Below, piece after piece: positions 46,317-56,643 of a stretch of 64,000 nucleotides of DNA. Under the pieces are notes generated by a model that was given only the letters and a program-made list of their open reading frames with translations, was not told where the DNA came from and did not search any database. The position numbers and the translations under genes are program-made. Each line of letters begins with the position of its first letter. Position 1 is the first letter of the stretch. Location of the stretch: positions 467,501-531,500 of the forward strand of contig NZ_JAGIOR010000001.1 of NCBI RefSeq assembly GCF_017876795.1, given 5' to 3'. The DNA is from Rhizobium leguminosarum. Lineage in GTDB: Bacteria > Pseudomonadota > Alphaproteobacteria > Rhizobiales > Rhizobiaceae.

Positions 46317-47594
46317 TCAGGCAGTGCGGCCGCCCTTGATGACCCGGCGGACCGGGGTCTTTGTGACAGAACGGGAATGCTCCCGGACAAAATTGATGAT
46401 GCGCGGCGCGATCTCGCGGCGGAACCGCGAGCCGTTGAAAACACCATAATGGCCGACATCCGGCTGCAGATAGTGCATGCGCATATCTTCAGGAATGTTC
46501 ACGCAGATCGTCTGCGCCGCCTCTGTCTGGCCGACCCCGGAGATATCGTCATTCTCACCTTCGACGGTCAGAAGCGCCACTTTGCGAATCGCCGCCGGAT
46601 CGACGCGTTTGCCGCGATGCATCAGTTCGCCCTTCGGCAGGGAATGCTTGATGAAGACCTGCTCGACCGTCTGCAGGTAGAATTCGGCGGTGAGATCCAT
46701 GACGGCGAGATATTCGTCGTAGAAATCCCGATGTCTTTCCGGTTCGCCGTCGTTCTTCACGAGATGCATGAAGAATTCCTTGTGGGCGACGAGATGACGG
46801 TCGAGATTCATCGACATAAAGCCCGAAAGCTGCAGAAATCCTGGATAGACCGGGCGCATGAAGCCCGGCTGCGGCCAGGGCACGTTCATGATGACATTGT
46901 CGGAGAACCACTGCAGCGACCGCTCCTGGGCGAGCTTGTTGACCGCCGTCGGGTTGATGCGCGTGTCGATCGGGCCGCCCATCAACGTGATCGACGCTGG
47001 TGAAAGCGGATCATTGGCTTCCTCCATCACCGCAGCGGCGGCCAGCACCGGAACGGAAGGCTGACAGACGGCGATGACATGCGTGTCGTGACCGAGGAAA
47101 TGTAGCATCTCGATGACGTAATCGACGTAATCGTCGAAATCGAACCTGCCTTCGGTCATCGGCACCATGCGAGCGTCGATCCAGTCGGTGATGTAGACAT
47201 CGGCGCTCGGCAGCAGCGCCTCCACCGTGCCACGCAACAGCGTGGCGTAATGGCCGGACATCGGTGCGACGATCAGGATGCGCGGATCATTGCCGTGGGC
47301 ACGCGGATCGTTGCGGGCGAAATGCAGGAGATTGCAGAAGGGCCGCGACCAGACGATCTCTTCACGGACGGAAACCGTCTGATCGCCGATCGCCGTCTGC
47401 TTCAGCCCGAATTCCGGCTTGCCATAGCGTCGGGTCGTGCGTTCGAACATTTCGAGACTGGCCGCCATCGTCCGGCCGAGCGGCGTATGGGAAAACGGAT
47501 TGAGCGGATTGGCATAGGCAAACCGCATGATATCGGCCGCGGCGCGAAACGGCGCCATGGCGGCATGGTTCAATTCATAAAGCTGATAAAACAA
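46317..47594 (-). CDS. phaZ: Intracellular polyhydroxybutyrate depolymerase
   Basis: A 425-residue PHB depolymerase that mobilises carbon from PHB granules. The lipase-like box carries a catalytic Cys instead of Ser (VIAVCQPSVP, Cys177), typical of intracellular enzymes. LQPDVGHYGVFNGSRFR near the C-terminus supplies the catalytic His. I chose the TTG at 47594 (MFYQLYELNHAAM), with AAAGGTGG upstream and by analogy to Sinorhizobium PhaZ, over GTG 47603. Two palindromes upstream may be operators. Confidence 0.92.
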   Translation of the reverse strand: MFYQLYELNHAAMAPFRAAADIMRFAYANPLNPFSHTPLGRTMAASLEMFERTTRRYGKPEFGLKQTAIGDQTVSVREEIVWSRPFCNLLHFARNDPRAHGNDPRILIVAPMSGHYATLLRGTVEALLPSADVYITDWIDARMVPMTEGRFDFDDYVDYVIEMLHFLGHDTHVIAVCQPSVPVLAAAAVMEEANDPLSPASITLMGGPIDTRINPTAVNKLAQERSLQWFSDNVIMNVPWPQPGFMRPVYPGFLQLSGFMSMNLDRHLVAHKEFFMHLVKNDGEPERHRDFYDEYLAVMDLTAEFYLQTVEQVFIKHSLPKGELMHRGKRVDPAAIRKVALLTVEGENDDISGVGQTEAAQTICVNIPEDMRMHYLQPDVGHYGVFNGSRFRREIAPRIINFVREHSRSVTKTPVRRVIKGGRTA

Positions 47595-47651
47595 AGGCGC
47601 CACCTTTCTCTATCGAAAAGATGACGCCGATTGAGGGGCATCGGATCTTTC

Positions 47652-47702
47652 CGTTACGCGGGCACGTAACGCAGACTAACAGTTTTTTGTTGCACAGCAA
47701 CA
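47652..47702. promoter_or_regulatory. Two palindromes upstream of phaZ
   Basis: Palindrome 1 (47652-47671) has 7-bp arms CGTTACG and CGTAACG around CGGGCA. Palindrome 2 (47688-47702) is TGTTGC-ACA-GCAACA, a perfect 6-3-6 repeat whose core TGC-N3-GCA resembles the dyad bound by PhaR/AniA-type PHB regulators. Both lie 58-108 bases before the phaZ start, suited to control of PHB breakdown. The regulator assignment is inference. Confidence 0.4.
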
Positions 47703-47727
47703 TGGACGACCCAGACCCGCACAAGAA

Positions 47728-47752
47728 ATGCCGGAGAATTGATCCCCGGCAT
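47728..47752 (-). terminator. Possible weak terminator of the FAH-family gene
   Basis: On the minus strand ATGCCGG...CCGGCAT forms a 7-bp stem followed by TTTCTTG. The U-tract is poor, so this is less certain than the other terminators. Confidence 0.45.
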
Positions 47753-47795
47753 GATAATCGACCTGAAAACTTAAGTTTCTCAGCAGGAAGCGTTG

Positions 47796-48638
47796 TTAAC
47801 GATCCGCTATAAAGGTCTGCTTCTGCGTGCCGAGACCTTCGATGCCGAGTTCGACCACGTCGCCGGCCTTGAGATAACGCGGCGGCTTGAGGCCCATGCC
47901 GACGCCGGGAGGCGTGCCGGTCGAGATCACGTCACCAGGATGCAGCGACATGAACTGGCTGAGGTAGGAGACGAGGAAAGCAACGCCGTACACCATCGTC
48001 TTCGATGAGCCGTTCTGCATCTTCTGGCCGTTGACCGTCAGCCACATGCCGAGGTTCTGCGGCTGCGGAATTTCGTCCTTGGTAACGAGCCATGGGCCGA
48101 TCGGGCCAAAGGTGTCGCAGGATTTGCCCTTCGTCCATTGCCCGGACCGCTCGGTCTGGAAAGCGCGCTCGGACACGTCATTGGAGACGCAATAACCGGC
48201 GACGTAATCCAGCGCTTCGGCTTCCGTTACATATTTGGCAGTCTTGCCGATGACGACGCCCAGTTCGACTTCCCAATCGGTCTTTTCCGAACCGCGGGGA
48301 ATGATGACATCGTCGTTCGGTCCGACGATGGCCGATGTTGCTTTCATGAAGATGATCGGCTCGGGCGGAACGGTGGCGCCGGTTTCGGCAGCATGATCCG
48401 AATAATTCAAGCCGATGCAGATGAATTTGCCGGTGCCGGCGACGCAGGCGCCGATGCGGCCGGGGGCAAGTTCCGGAAGGCTCTTCGGATCGATCGCCGC
48501 TATCCTTGCCAGGCCTGCCGGCGTGATCACCTCGCCGCCGATATCGGCGACGTGACCGGACAGATCGCGGATCTTGCCATCGGCATCGAGAAGCGCGGGT
48601 TTTTCATTGCCTGCTTCGCCAACACGCATGAGCTTCAT
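47796..48638 (-). CDS. Fumarylacetoacetate hydrolase family protein
   Basis: A 280-residue FAH-family enzyme. The metal and substrate region shows KFICIGLNYSDHAAETG, then EPIIFMKATSAIVGPND and DWEVELGVVIGK with the metal-binding Glu pair. CVSNDVSERAFQ and ISTGTPPGVGMG follow. Family members cleave or hydrate acylpyruvates and related keto acids (ureidoglycolate lyase, 2-keto-4-pentenoate hydratase, acylpyruvase). The substrate is not resolvable here. It is monocistronic, with a long 347-base upstream spacer. Confidence 0.92.
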   Translation of the reverse strand: MKLMRVGEAGNEKPALLDADGKIRDLSGHVADIGGEVITPAGLARIAAIDPKSLPELAPGRIGACVAGTGKFICIGLNYSDHAAETGATVPPEPIIFMKATSAIVGPNDDVIIPRGSEKTDWEVELGVVIGKTAKYVTEAEALDYVAGYCVSNDVSERAFQTERSGQWTKGKSCDTFGPIGPWLVTKDEIPQPQNLGMWLTVNGQKMQNGSSKTMVYGVAFLVSYLSQFMSLHPGDVISTGTPPGVGMGLKPPRYLKAGDVVELGIEGLGTQKQTFIADR

Positions 48639-48985
48639 GGAAATTCCTCCTCATCGAAAAACGAATTTGCAGCCACCTATGAACGAATTATTCACCGGTG
48701 TCATTACGGCTTTGCCGCGAAGCGGTACGGCTTTCCTTGAATTCGGATCGATTTCGGCCCAAACCGCATGAATCGCGGCCTTATGCTTTGAAAATTTCCG
48801 CAAGATCAGGACCGAAGGGAACGATCTTTGGTCGGTCCTTGAACTACGGCTTGATGTTTTATGCATGCCGTAAGCCGCTTTTGTGAAGACAGTCTGTACA
48901 CCCCGACTGCAACGACGCTACGCTTGCCAAGCCTGCGAAGCAGGAAATATGACTGGCTGCAGTTCAAGATGAGATGGAGTTCGAC
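48639..48985. other. Gene-poor spacer upstream of the DUF2218 gene, with one inverted repeat
   Basis: No supported gene in these 347 bases. One inverted repeat is notable: AGGACCGA (48808-48815) and TCGGTCCT (48832-48839), perfect 8-bp arms with a 16-base loop. An alternative stem uses the GGTC just before the right arm. It could be a regulator site or an RNA structure. The segment must hold the promoters of the two divergent genes. Confidence 0.5.
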
Positions 48986-49270
48986 ATGCACCTCTCCCAG
49001 GCCGTCGTGCGCACCGAACATGCAAGCCGCTATCTGCAGCAGCTCTGCAAACACTGGAGCCATAAATTCAGCGTCGATTTCGACCCGCACAGGGGTCGGG
49101 TGCCGTTCAGCGAGACGGCCGAGGTAACGTTCACCGCCGACGATGCGGCGCTGACCATGATACTTTCCGTCACCGATCCCGCACAGCAGGCAAGGATGCA
49201 GGGCGTCATCGACGATCATCTGAAGCGCTTTGCCTTCCGCGAGGAACTCGACATCGTCTGGACGGACTGA
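48986..49270 (+). CDS. DUF2218 domain-containing protein
   Basis: A 94-residue soluble protein matching the DUF2218 family (RTEHASRYLQQLCKHWSHKF, then ITRG-like RGRVPF). No catalytic function is known; some family members are fused to or sit near siderophore or oxidoreductase genes. I chose ATG 48986 (MHLSQAVV), with GATGGAG upstream, over an in-frame start 12 bases earlier. The nitroreductase gene follows after 44 bases in the same direction. Confidence 0.82.
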   Translation: MHLSQAVVRTEHASRYLQQLCKHWSHKFSVDFDPHRGRVPFSETAEVTFTADDAALTMILSVTDPAQQARMQGVIDDHLKRFAFREELDIVWTD

Positions 49271-49314
49271 CCCAAGCCCCGATCCGAATTCTGCCTCCAA
49301 CTTCCGGAACCAGC

Positions 49315-49914
49315 ATGACAAAAAGCAACAGCCGCGAATCCCAATATCCAATCGATCCGATGTTTCTCGACCGCTGGTCGCCCCGCGCCTTCACCGGCGA
49401 AATCATCGAGGAGGCGCAGCTGCTGAACCTGCTCGACGCCGCCCATTGGGCGCCCTCCTCGTCCAATCACCAACCCTGGCGCTTCATCTATGCGCTTAAG
49501 GGTTCTGAGCATTGGGAGAAATTCGGGGCATTGCTCGTCGATGCCAATCAGGAATGGGCGAGGAATGCGTCGGCGCTGATCTTCGTCGTGTCGCGCGCCT
49601 TCACCGGCGCTGCCGGCTCTGCTGAGGAAAAGCCGAGCTACACCCATTCCTTCGATGCAGGGGCTGCAGGGGGGCATCTGGCGCTTCAGGCCCGTCTCTC
49701 CGGGTTCTATGCCCATGGCATGGGCGGCATCAAACACGAGGAAATCAGCAAGACGTTTGGCATTCCCGAGGGCTACCGGGTCGAGGCCGGCGTTGCCGTC
49801 GGCCGCCTGGCCGACAAGAGCGTTCTTTCTGAGCGCAATCAAGCGCGCGAATTCCCCAGCCAGCGCAAGCCGCTCTCCGAAGTCGCCTTCAACGGCCGTT
49901 TCGTTGCAAATTGA
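49315..49914 (+). CDS. Nitroreductase family protein
   Basis: A 199-residue FMN-dependent oxidoreductase of the nitroreductase family. FLDRWSPRAFTGEII is the FMN-binding Arg motif, AAHWAPSSSNHQPWRF is the second FMN contact region, and the C-terminal RKPLSEV block completes the site. It reduces nitro or quinone compounds using NAD(P)H; the physiological substrate is unknown. It probably shares a transcript with the DUF2218 gene and ends at a strong terminator. Confidence 0.92.
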   Translation: MTKSNSRESQYPIDPMFLDRWSPRAFTGEIIEEAQLLNLLDAAHWAPSSSNHQPWRFIYALKGSEHWEKFGALLVDANQEWARNASALIFVVSRAFTGAAGSAEEKPSYTHSFDAGAAGGHLALQARLSGFYAHGMGGIKHEEISKTFGIPEGYRVEAGVAVGRLADKSVLSERNQAREFPSQRKPLSEVAFNGRFVAN

Positions 49915-49928
49915 GCGAAACCCCCAAC

Positions 49929-49970
49929 AAGCGAAAACCCCGCCGTCTTGCGACGGCGGGGTTTTCGCTT
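49929..49970. terminator. Strong bidirectional terminator between the nitroreductase gene and gyrB
   Basis: A perfect 19-bp stem (49929-49947 with 49952-49970) and a TTGC loop. The arms begin AAGCGAAAACCCCGCC, giving A- and T-runs on both sides. It ends both convergent transcripts. Confidence 0.96.
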
Positions 49971-49983
49971 GGAAAAATAACAA

Positions 49984-52554
<2,571 letters not shown>

Positions 52555-52932
52555 TTATGACGCTTTTCCGTCGCCTTTGCCGTCATTTTCGAGAAGAGTC
52601 GATAACCGGCCTATCTCTGCACTGTCAAGGTTGCGAATCCGCCGCGCCAGCCGGTTGGCAAATTCGGTATATTCCGGAGGCAGGCCGGAGGTGTCGATCA
52701 CGACGCGCGGGTCGGACGAGCCGGCGAGCAGAAACAGTTCCTCGGCTTCATCCCAGATGATGTTGAAATAGCCGGCGATGCGCTGCAGCAGATCGAATGT
52801 CGGTAAACCACGCTTTCCATGTTCGAGCGCCGAGAGATAGGCGGGAGAGACATTCAACGCTTCCGCCATCTCCTTCTGCGAGACACCCTTGCGCGCTCTC
52901 AGCCTGCGAACCGCCTCTCCAAAGGGTGTCAT
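52555..52932 (-). CDS. XRE family transcriptional regulator
   Basis: A 125-residue regulator with an N-terminal Cro/C1-type helix-turn-helix (RKGVSQKEMAEALNVSPAYLSALEHGKR, residues 14-41). The C-terminal half (residues 60-125) is probably for dimerisation or sensing. Its target is unknown. It is the last gene of an overlapping set timA-mltA-smr-xre and overlaps smr as ATGA, so it may act on the same cluster or on gyrB, 135 bases further on. Confidence 0.9.
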   Translation of the reverse strand: MTPFGEAVRRLRARKGVSQKEMAEALNVSPAYLSALEHGKRGLPTFDLLQRIAGYFNIIWDEAEELFLLAGSSDPRVVIDTSGLPPEYTEFANRLARRIRNLDSAEIGRLSTLLENDGKGDGKAS

Positions 52933-53495
52933 GGTCTTTCCCCATGCCGCCGCGACAGGCGAATGTAGAGCGCGCCCTCACCGCCATGATGCTGTGCGGC
53001 CGACTTATAGGACGAGATCAGGTAGCGGAATTCCGGCTTCGAGAACCAGAGGGGAACGGCCCGCTTCAGCGCGCCGGCGCTGCCCATGGAGCTGCCTTTA
53101 CCGGTGATGACCAAGACATGACGCATGCCGCGCTCGTGGGCGCGGATCAGGAAATCGAGAAGAATGACATGAGCCTCGCTCTGCACCAGCCCATGCAGGT
53201 CAATCCGCGCTTCGAGCGCCAGCCGGCCCTTGGCGATCTTGCGCTTGACCGGCTTTTCCAGCGGATGATGTACCCCGGCCGGCGGTTTCGACGTCGATGG
53301 TACCGTCGGCTGCGGCGGCATGGCCGGGGTGAGTGTCTGTTTTTGCTGTTCCCGTTCGGACGCCGCTTCGGCTTCGGCAAGAAACGCATCGAGCTCGGTC
53401 AAATCACCCGCCTTGCCGGGCATCGGTCGCGTGCTGCGGGCAACCTTGCCCCAGAGGATCCTCTCATCCGCACTGAGTTTGCGATCCTTGGCCAT
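52929..53495 (-). CDS. Smr domain-containing protein
   Basis: A 188-residue protein. Residues about 100-185 form a stand-alone Smr (small MutS-related) domain: EARIDLHGLVQSEAHVILLDFL, HVLVITGKGS and VPLWFSKPEF. Smr domains nick or cleave nucleic acids, with roles in ribosome quality control or DNA repair in different bacteria. The N-terminal half is charged, with a basic Pro/Lys linker. It overlaps mltA and the XRE gene. Confidence 0.9.
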   Translation of the reverse strand: MAKDRKLSADERILWGKVARSTRPMPGKAGDLTELDAFLAEAEAASEREQQKQTLTPAMPPQPTVPSTSKPPAGVHHPLEKPVKRKIAKGRLALEARIDLHGLVQSEAHVILLDFLIRAHERGMRHVLVITGKGSSMGSAGALKRAVPLWFSKPEFRYLISSYKSAAQHHGGEGALYIRLSRRHGERP

Positions 53496-54646
53496 CAGTC
53501 GAATCTTCCGGCGGCGGCCTTGGGAATAAGGATAGCGAAATCAGCGTCGTTGCGGACGGTGCCGGCCCTTTCTCCTGCCATATCCCCCGAGCCGGTGAAG
53601 ATATCGCCGCGTGCCGGCCCGACGATTGCCGAGCCGGTATCGAGCGCCAGCATCAACCGGCGGAAGGGCCGACCCTGGTCGAGATGGGTGTCGAGATGGG
53701 TCAGGCTTTCGGCGCGGATGAAAAAGGGAAAGCCGAACGTATGGATCATCCGGTCGACAGCAAGCGAGCGCCCGGCGAGAAGCGGCACCTTGGCGGCTGC
53801 GATCGGACCTGCCTCAGGATCGGCGGTTCGCAGGCTCATGGCCCGCGAGGGCGTCTCGCGGAAGAAGATATAAGAGCGATTATGCCACAACACCTCGTCG
53901 ACTCGCTCGGGATTGCGCGCCAGCCAGGCACGGATCGTCTGCATCGAGATGTCGGCGCGAGCAATCTCGCCTCGGTCGATCAGCAGCTTGCCGACCGCCG
54001 AGAAGGGATGGCCAGCCTTCGCCGCATAGGTGATGCGGCCGATACGGCCATCGCTGTAGCGCAAGCGGGCCGCACCCTGCACATGCACGAAGAAGACATC
54101 GACCTTCGACTTCGCCCAGGCGATTTCGAGACCGCGGCCTTCGAGGAAACCTCGATCGATGGCGCAGCGGTCCGGATAGGCAGCGATGCGGCCGTCATGC
54201 AGACGGCCGAATGTATAGGATCTGTCGAGCCCGGCGGGGCGATTACTGTCGTCGAGATCGACCAGATCGTCCGGGCGCCGGTAGAAAGGGAAACGGAAAA
54301 CCTCGTCCGGCCGCTCCGACACCTCGATATCAGGTTCGTAGAACGCGGTGACGAAGCCGGAATTGCCATCGTTGCGGCGGATCAGGAAGGGCCGACAATG
54401 CGTCTCGAAAAAGGCGCGCGCCGATGATGGCGATGACGGCGTGAAATCTTCGGCGGCCACCAGAAGCGGAAGCAGGTCTTCCGAGCTCAGGCCGAGCGAA
54501 CCGGTGCGATAGGGTTTGACATCGGTGATCTGCCGCCGGCAGCTTCGCATGACTTCAAAAAGGCCGGAGGGATCATCATCCTTCCAGCCTTCCAAATTGT
54601 CGAAGTTTATGGCCTGCAGGACGAAGTCCGATGCGCGGTCACTCAT
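53495..54646 (-). CDS. mltA: Membrane-bound lytic transglycosylase A-like protein, without visible signal peptide
   Basis: A 383-residue protein with the MltA core (FVTAFYEPDIEVS, VFFVHVQGAARLRYSDG, IRAWLARNPERVDEVL) and the C-terminal 3D domain with the catalytic Asp (LMLALDTGSAIVGPARGDIF). It should cleave peptidoglycan. The N-terminus (MSDRASDFVLQAINFDNLEG) has no signal peptide or lipobox, and the codons upstream lie inside timA without a usable start. It overlaps timA by 8 bases and smr by one. Confidence 0.9.
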   Translation of the reverse strand: MSDRASDFVLQAINFDNLEGWKDDDPSGLFEVMRSCRRQITDVKPYRTGSLGLSSEDLLPLLVAAEDFTPSSPSSARAFFETHCRPFLIRRNDGNSGFVTAFYEPDIEVSERPDEVFRFPFYRRPDDLVDLDDSNRPAGLDRSYTFGRLHDGRIAAYPDRCAIDRGFLEGRGLEIAWAKSKVDVFFVHVQGAARLRYSDGRIGRITYAAKAGHPFSAVGKLLIDRGEIARADISMQTIRAWLARNPERVDEVLWHNRSYIFFRETPSRAMSLRTADPEAGPIAAAKVPLLAGRSLAVDRMIHTFGFPFFIRAESLTHLDTHLDQGRPFRRLMLALDTGSAIVGPARGDIFTGSGDMAGERAGTVRNDADFAILIPKAAAGRFD

Positions 54647-55343
54647 GTTCCGATTCGGTCGCCACGAGTTTCCAGTTCGGATCGCGCGAGCGGGTGTCGC
54701 GGGCGAAGGTCCAGAGGTCGTTGACCTCGGCGACGTTTTCGGCGTCTCCTTCGATCAGCACATCCGCTTTGTCGTAGGTGGCCGATATCAGCTGGCTGAT
54801 GATACGAACGGTGATCTGTGCTTCGCTGCCCTTGGTCTCCGCATGAGTGAGTTCGGCCTTGTCGATGCCGACGAAGGTGGACTTGACCTTCTCGCCCCGA
54901 GCTTCGCGCTCGCCGATCGCCGCATCGAACCCGTCATAGACTTCGCGGGACAATAAATTCTTCAGCGTTTTCCGGTCGCCATCCGCATAGGCCATGACGA
55001 TCATCTCGTAAGCCATGCGGGCGCCGTTGAGAAACTCCTTCGGGCTGAAGGCGGGATCGGCCTTGCTCAGCGCGCGCAGCGATTCGTTGAGCGGCGTTCC
55101 GGGTGCGGCGAAGGCATCGATGGCGGCGAAGCGGTCCTCGTCCTCCGTCGTCGCGTCGCGGCGCGGCAGTGTGACGACCTTGCCGGCATCGGCGGCTTCG
55201 GCCGGAGCCGCATCCCGCGGCGTATAGAGATCGCGCGGCGGCTTCTCATTTCCTGTGCGGCGCCCGAGCACGGCACGGAGCTGAAAGAAAATCAGCACGG
55301 CCGCCACCAGGAAGAATAATGTGATGAAGTCGTTCGAACTCAT
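54639..55343 (-). CDS. Tim44/TimA-like membrane protein
   Basis: A 234-residue protein with an N-terminal transmembrane helix (FITLFFLVAAVLIFFQL, about residues 6-24), a charged linker, and a C-terminal Tim44-like domain (residues about 95-230, with ARMAYEMIVMAYADGD and VNDLWTFARDTRSRDPNWKL). Tim44 is a mitochondrial import motor component; alphaproteobacterial homologues (TimA) are inner-membrane proteins of unsettled role. I chose ATG 55343 (MSSNDFITL). SecB and FxsA are encoded on the other side of its promoter region. Confidence 0.9.
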   Translation of the reverse strand: MSSNDFITLFFLVAAVLIFFQLRAVLGRRTGNEKPPRDLYTPRDAAPAEAADAGKVVTLPRRDATTEDEDRFAAIDAFAAPGTPLNESLRALSKADPAFSPKEFLNGARMAYEMIVMAYADGDRKTLKNLLSREVYDGFDAAIGEREARGEKVKSTFVGIDKAELTHAETKGSEAQITVRIISQLISATYDKADVLIEGDAENVAEVNDLWTFARDTRSRDPNWKLVATESEHE

Positions 55344-55463
55344 ATCGTCGCAGCCACCGTTAACATCTCTGATTTGTACTCCCATATAGTCTGCCTATAC
55401 AGATGATTCAAATGATGGCTGGCATCTTCGCCGGCGCCAAGAGGAGACCGGCAAGGCCGGGAC

Positions 55464-55979
55464 ATGACGACCATGCGTTTTTCGATCCTGCCAGCTTTCA
55501 TCCTGCTGCTGCCACTCGCCGAAATTGCCGGTTTCGTCGTCGTCGGCCGAGCCATCGGATTGTGGCTGACGCTCGCGCTGGTGATGCTGGGCGTCGTTCT
55601 CGGGATGGTTCTGCTGCGCCGGCAGGGCATCGGTATTTTGCGCCGCATGTCGAGCGAAGGACGAAACGGGGTGATGCCGGGCCGCGACCTGTTGCGGCCG
55701 GCGATGAACGTCATCGCCTCGCTGCTCTTGATCATTCCCGGCTTCCTCACCGATATCATCGCGATCCTCATTCTCATCCCGCCGGTGCGCGAGCTCATCT
55801 GGCGGGCGATCGCCAAACGCTTCGTCGTCGTCAATGGCAAGGGCGGCTTTTCTGCCGGCCCGCAACCCGATTTCCGCGACCGCAAGCCGAACTCGAAGGT
55901 GGTCGATCTCGACGACGAGGACTATCATAGGGAGCCGGACCGCAACTCGCCGTGGTCCGGCAAACATCTCGGCGATTGA
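55464..55979 (+). CDS. fxsA: FxsA family membrane protein
   Basis: A 171-residue integral membrane protein of the FxsA family. There are two N-terminal helices (residues 7-26 and 29-50), a basic loop, and a third region near residues 75-105 ([28 protein letters not shown]). The C-terminal tail is hydrophilic and acidic (VDLDDEDYH). In E. coli FxsA modulates phage exclusion; its normal role is unknown. It is divergent from timA and lies upstream of secB. Confidence 0.9.
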   Translation: MTTMRFSILPAFILLLPLAEIAGFVVVGRAIGLWLTLALVMLGVVLGMVLLRRQGIGILRRMSSEGRNGVMPGRDLLRPAMNVIASLLLIIPGFLTDIIAILILIPPVRELIWRAIAKRFVVVNGKGGFSAGPQPDFRDRKPNSKVVDLDDEDYHREPDRNSPWSGKHLGD

Positions 55980-56080
55980 GGCGCTTCGACCGATCAACCG
56001 GGGCAAGCGCCCAGGGTTGTAAGCCCCTCCCTGAAATGTTAGATGGCGGCACCATTCCCATGCCCTTCGAGGAAAAGCCA

Positions 56081-56563
56081 ATGGCAGACGATAACAACAG
56101 CAACGGTGCGGCCAGCCCCACCCTTTCGATCCTTGCGCAATATACCAAGGATCTCTCCTTCGAAAATCCGGGTGCGCCGCGTTCGCTGCAGGCCCGCGAC
56201 AAGGCGCCGACGATCAACATCAATGTGAACGTCAACGCCAACCCGCTTTCGGATACGGATTTCGATGTCGTGCTGTCGCTGAATGCCGAAGCCAAGGACG
56301 GCGACAAGACGGTTTTCCATACCGAACTCGCCTATGGCGGCGTCTTCCGCGTTGCCGGCTTCCCGCAGGAACACATGCTGCCGGTTCTCTTCATCGAGTG
56401 CCCGCGCATGCTCTTCCCCTTTGCCCGCCAGATCATCGCCGACGTCACCCGCAACGGTGGTTTCCCGCCGCTGATGATCGATCCGATCGACTTCACGCAG
56501 ATGTTTGCTCAGCGCGTTGCCGAAGAACAGGCCCGCGCCAAGGTTGAAGCCGTTCCGAACTGA
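56081..56563 (+). CDS. secB: Protein-export chaperone SecB
   Basis: A 160-residue tetrameric chaperone that delivers precursors to SecA. Family blocks: [47 protein letters not shown] and [17 protein letters not shown]. The ATG at 56081 has CGAGGAAAA upstream; an in-frame ATG at 56060 would add seven residues. It is followed by a terminator, and converges on dnaQ. Confidence 0.97.
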   Translation: MADDNNSNGAASPTLSILAQYTKDLSFENPGAPRSLQARDKAPTININVNVNANPLSDTDFDVVLSLNAEAKDGDKTVFHTELAYGGVFRVAGFPQEHMLPVLFIECPRMLFPFARQIIADVTRNGGFPPLMIDPIDFTQMFAQRVAEEQARAKVEAVPN

Positions 56564-56589
56564 GCGGATCTTTCGTCTTGGAAATGTCG

Positions 56590-56615
56590 ATGCCCGGGCT
56601 GGTCCCGGGCATTTT
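56590..56615 (+). terminator. Intrinsic terminator of secB
   Basis: A 9-bp stem ATGCCCGGG...CCCGGGCAT (56590-56612) followed by TTTC. Located 27 bases past the secB stop. The minus strand lacks a T-run, so dnaQ would not use it. Confidence 0.8.
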
Positions 56616-56643
56616 CAATTGAGGTTGGTTCAATTGAGGCTGG
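56614..56643. repeat. 15-bp tandem duplication at the 3' end of dnaQ
   Basis: TTCAATTGAGGTTGG (56614-56628) is followed directly by TTCAATTGAGGCTGG (56629-56643), one mismatch. The second copy includes the last codons and stop of dnaQ, so the first copy repeats a spare stop region just downstream. Confidence 0.85.

Noticed and set aside
48651..48866. A 71-codon minus-strand frame in the spacer upstream of the FAH-family gene
   Set aside because: No ribosome binding site, no recognisable family, and untypical composition; it also overlaps the inverted repeat at 48808-48839.
53495..54646. mltA as a truncated pseudogene because it lacks a signal peptide
   Set aside because: The frame is intact with all catalytic motifs and is coupled to both neighbours, so I report it as a functional gene with an unusual N-terminus.
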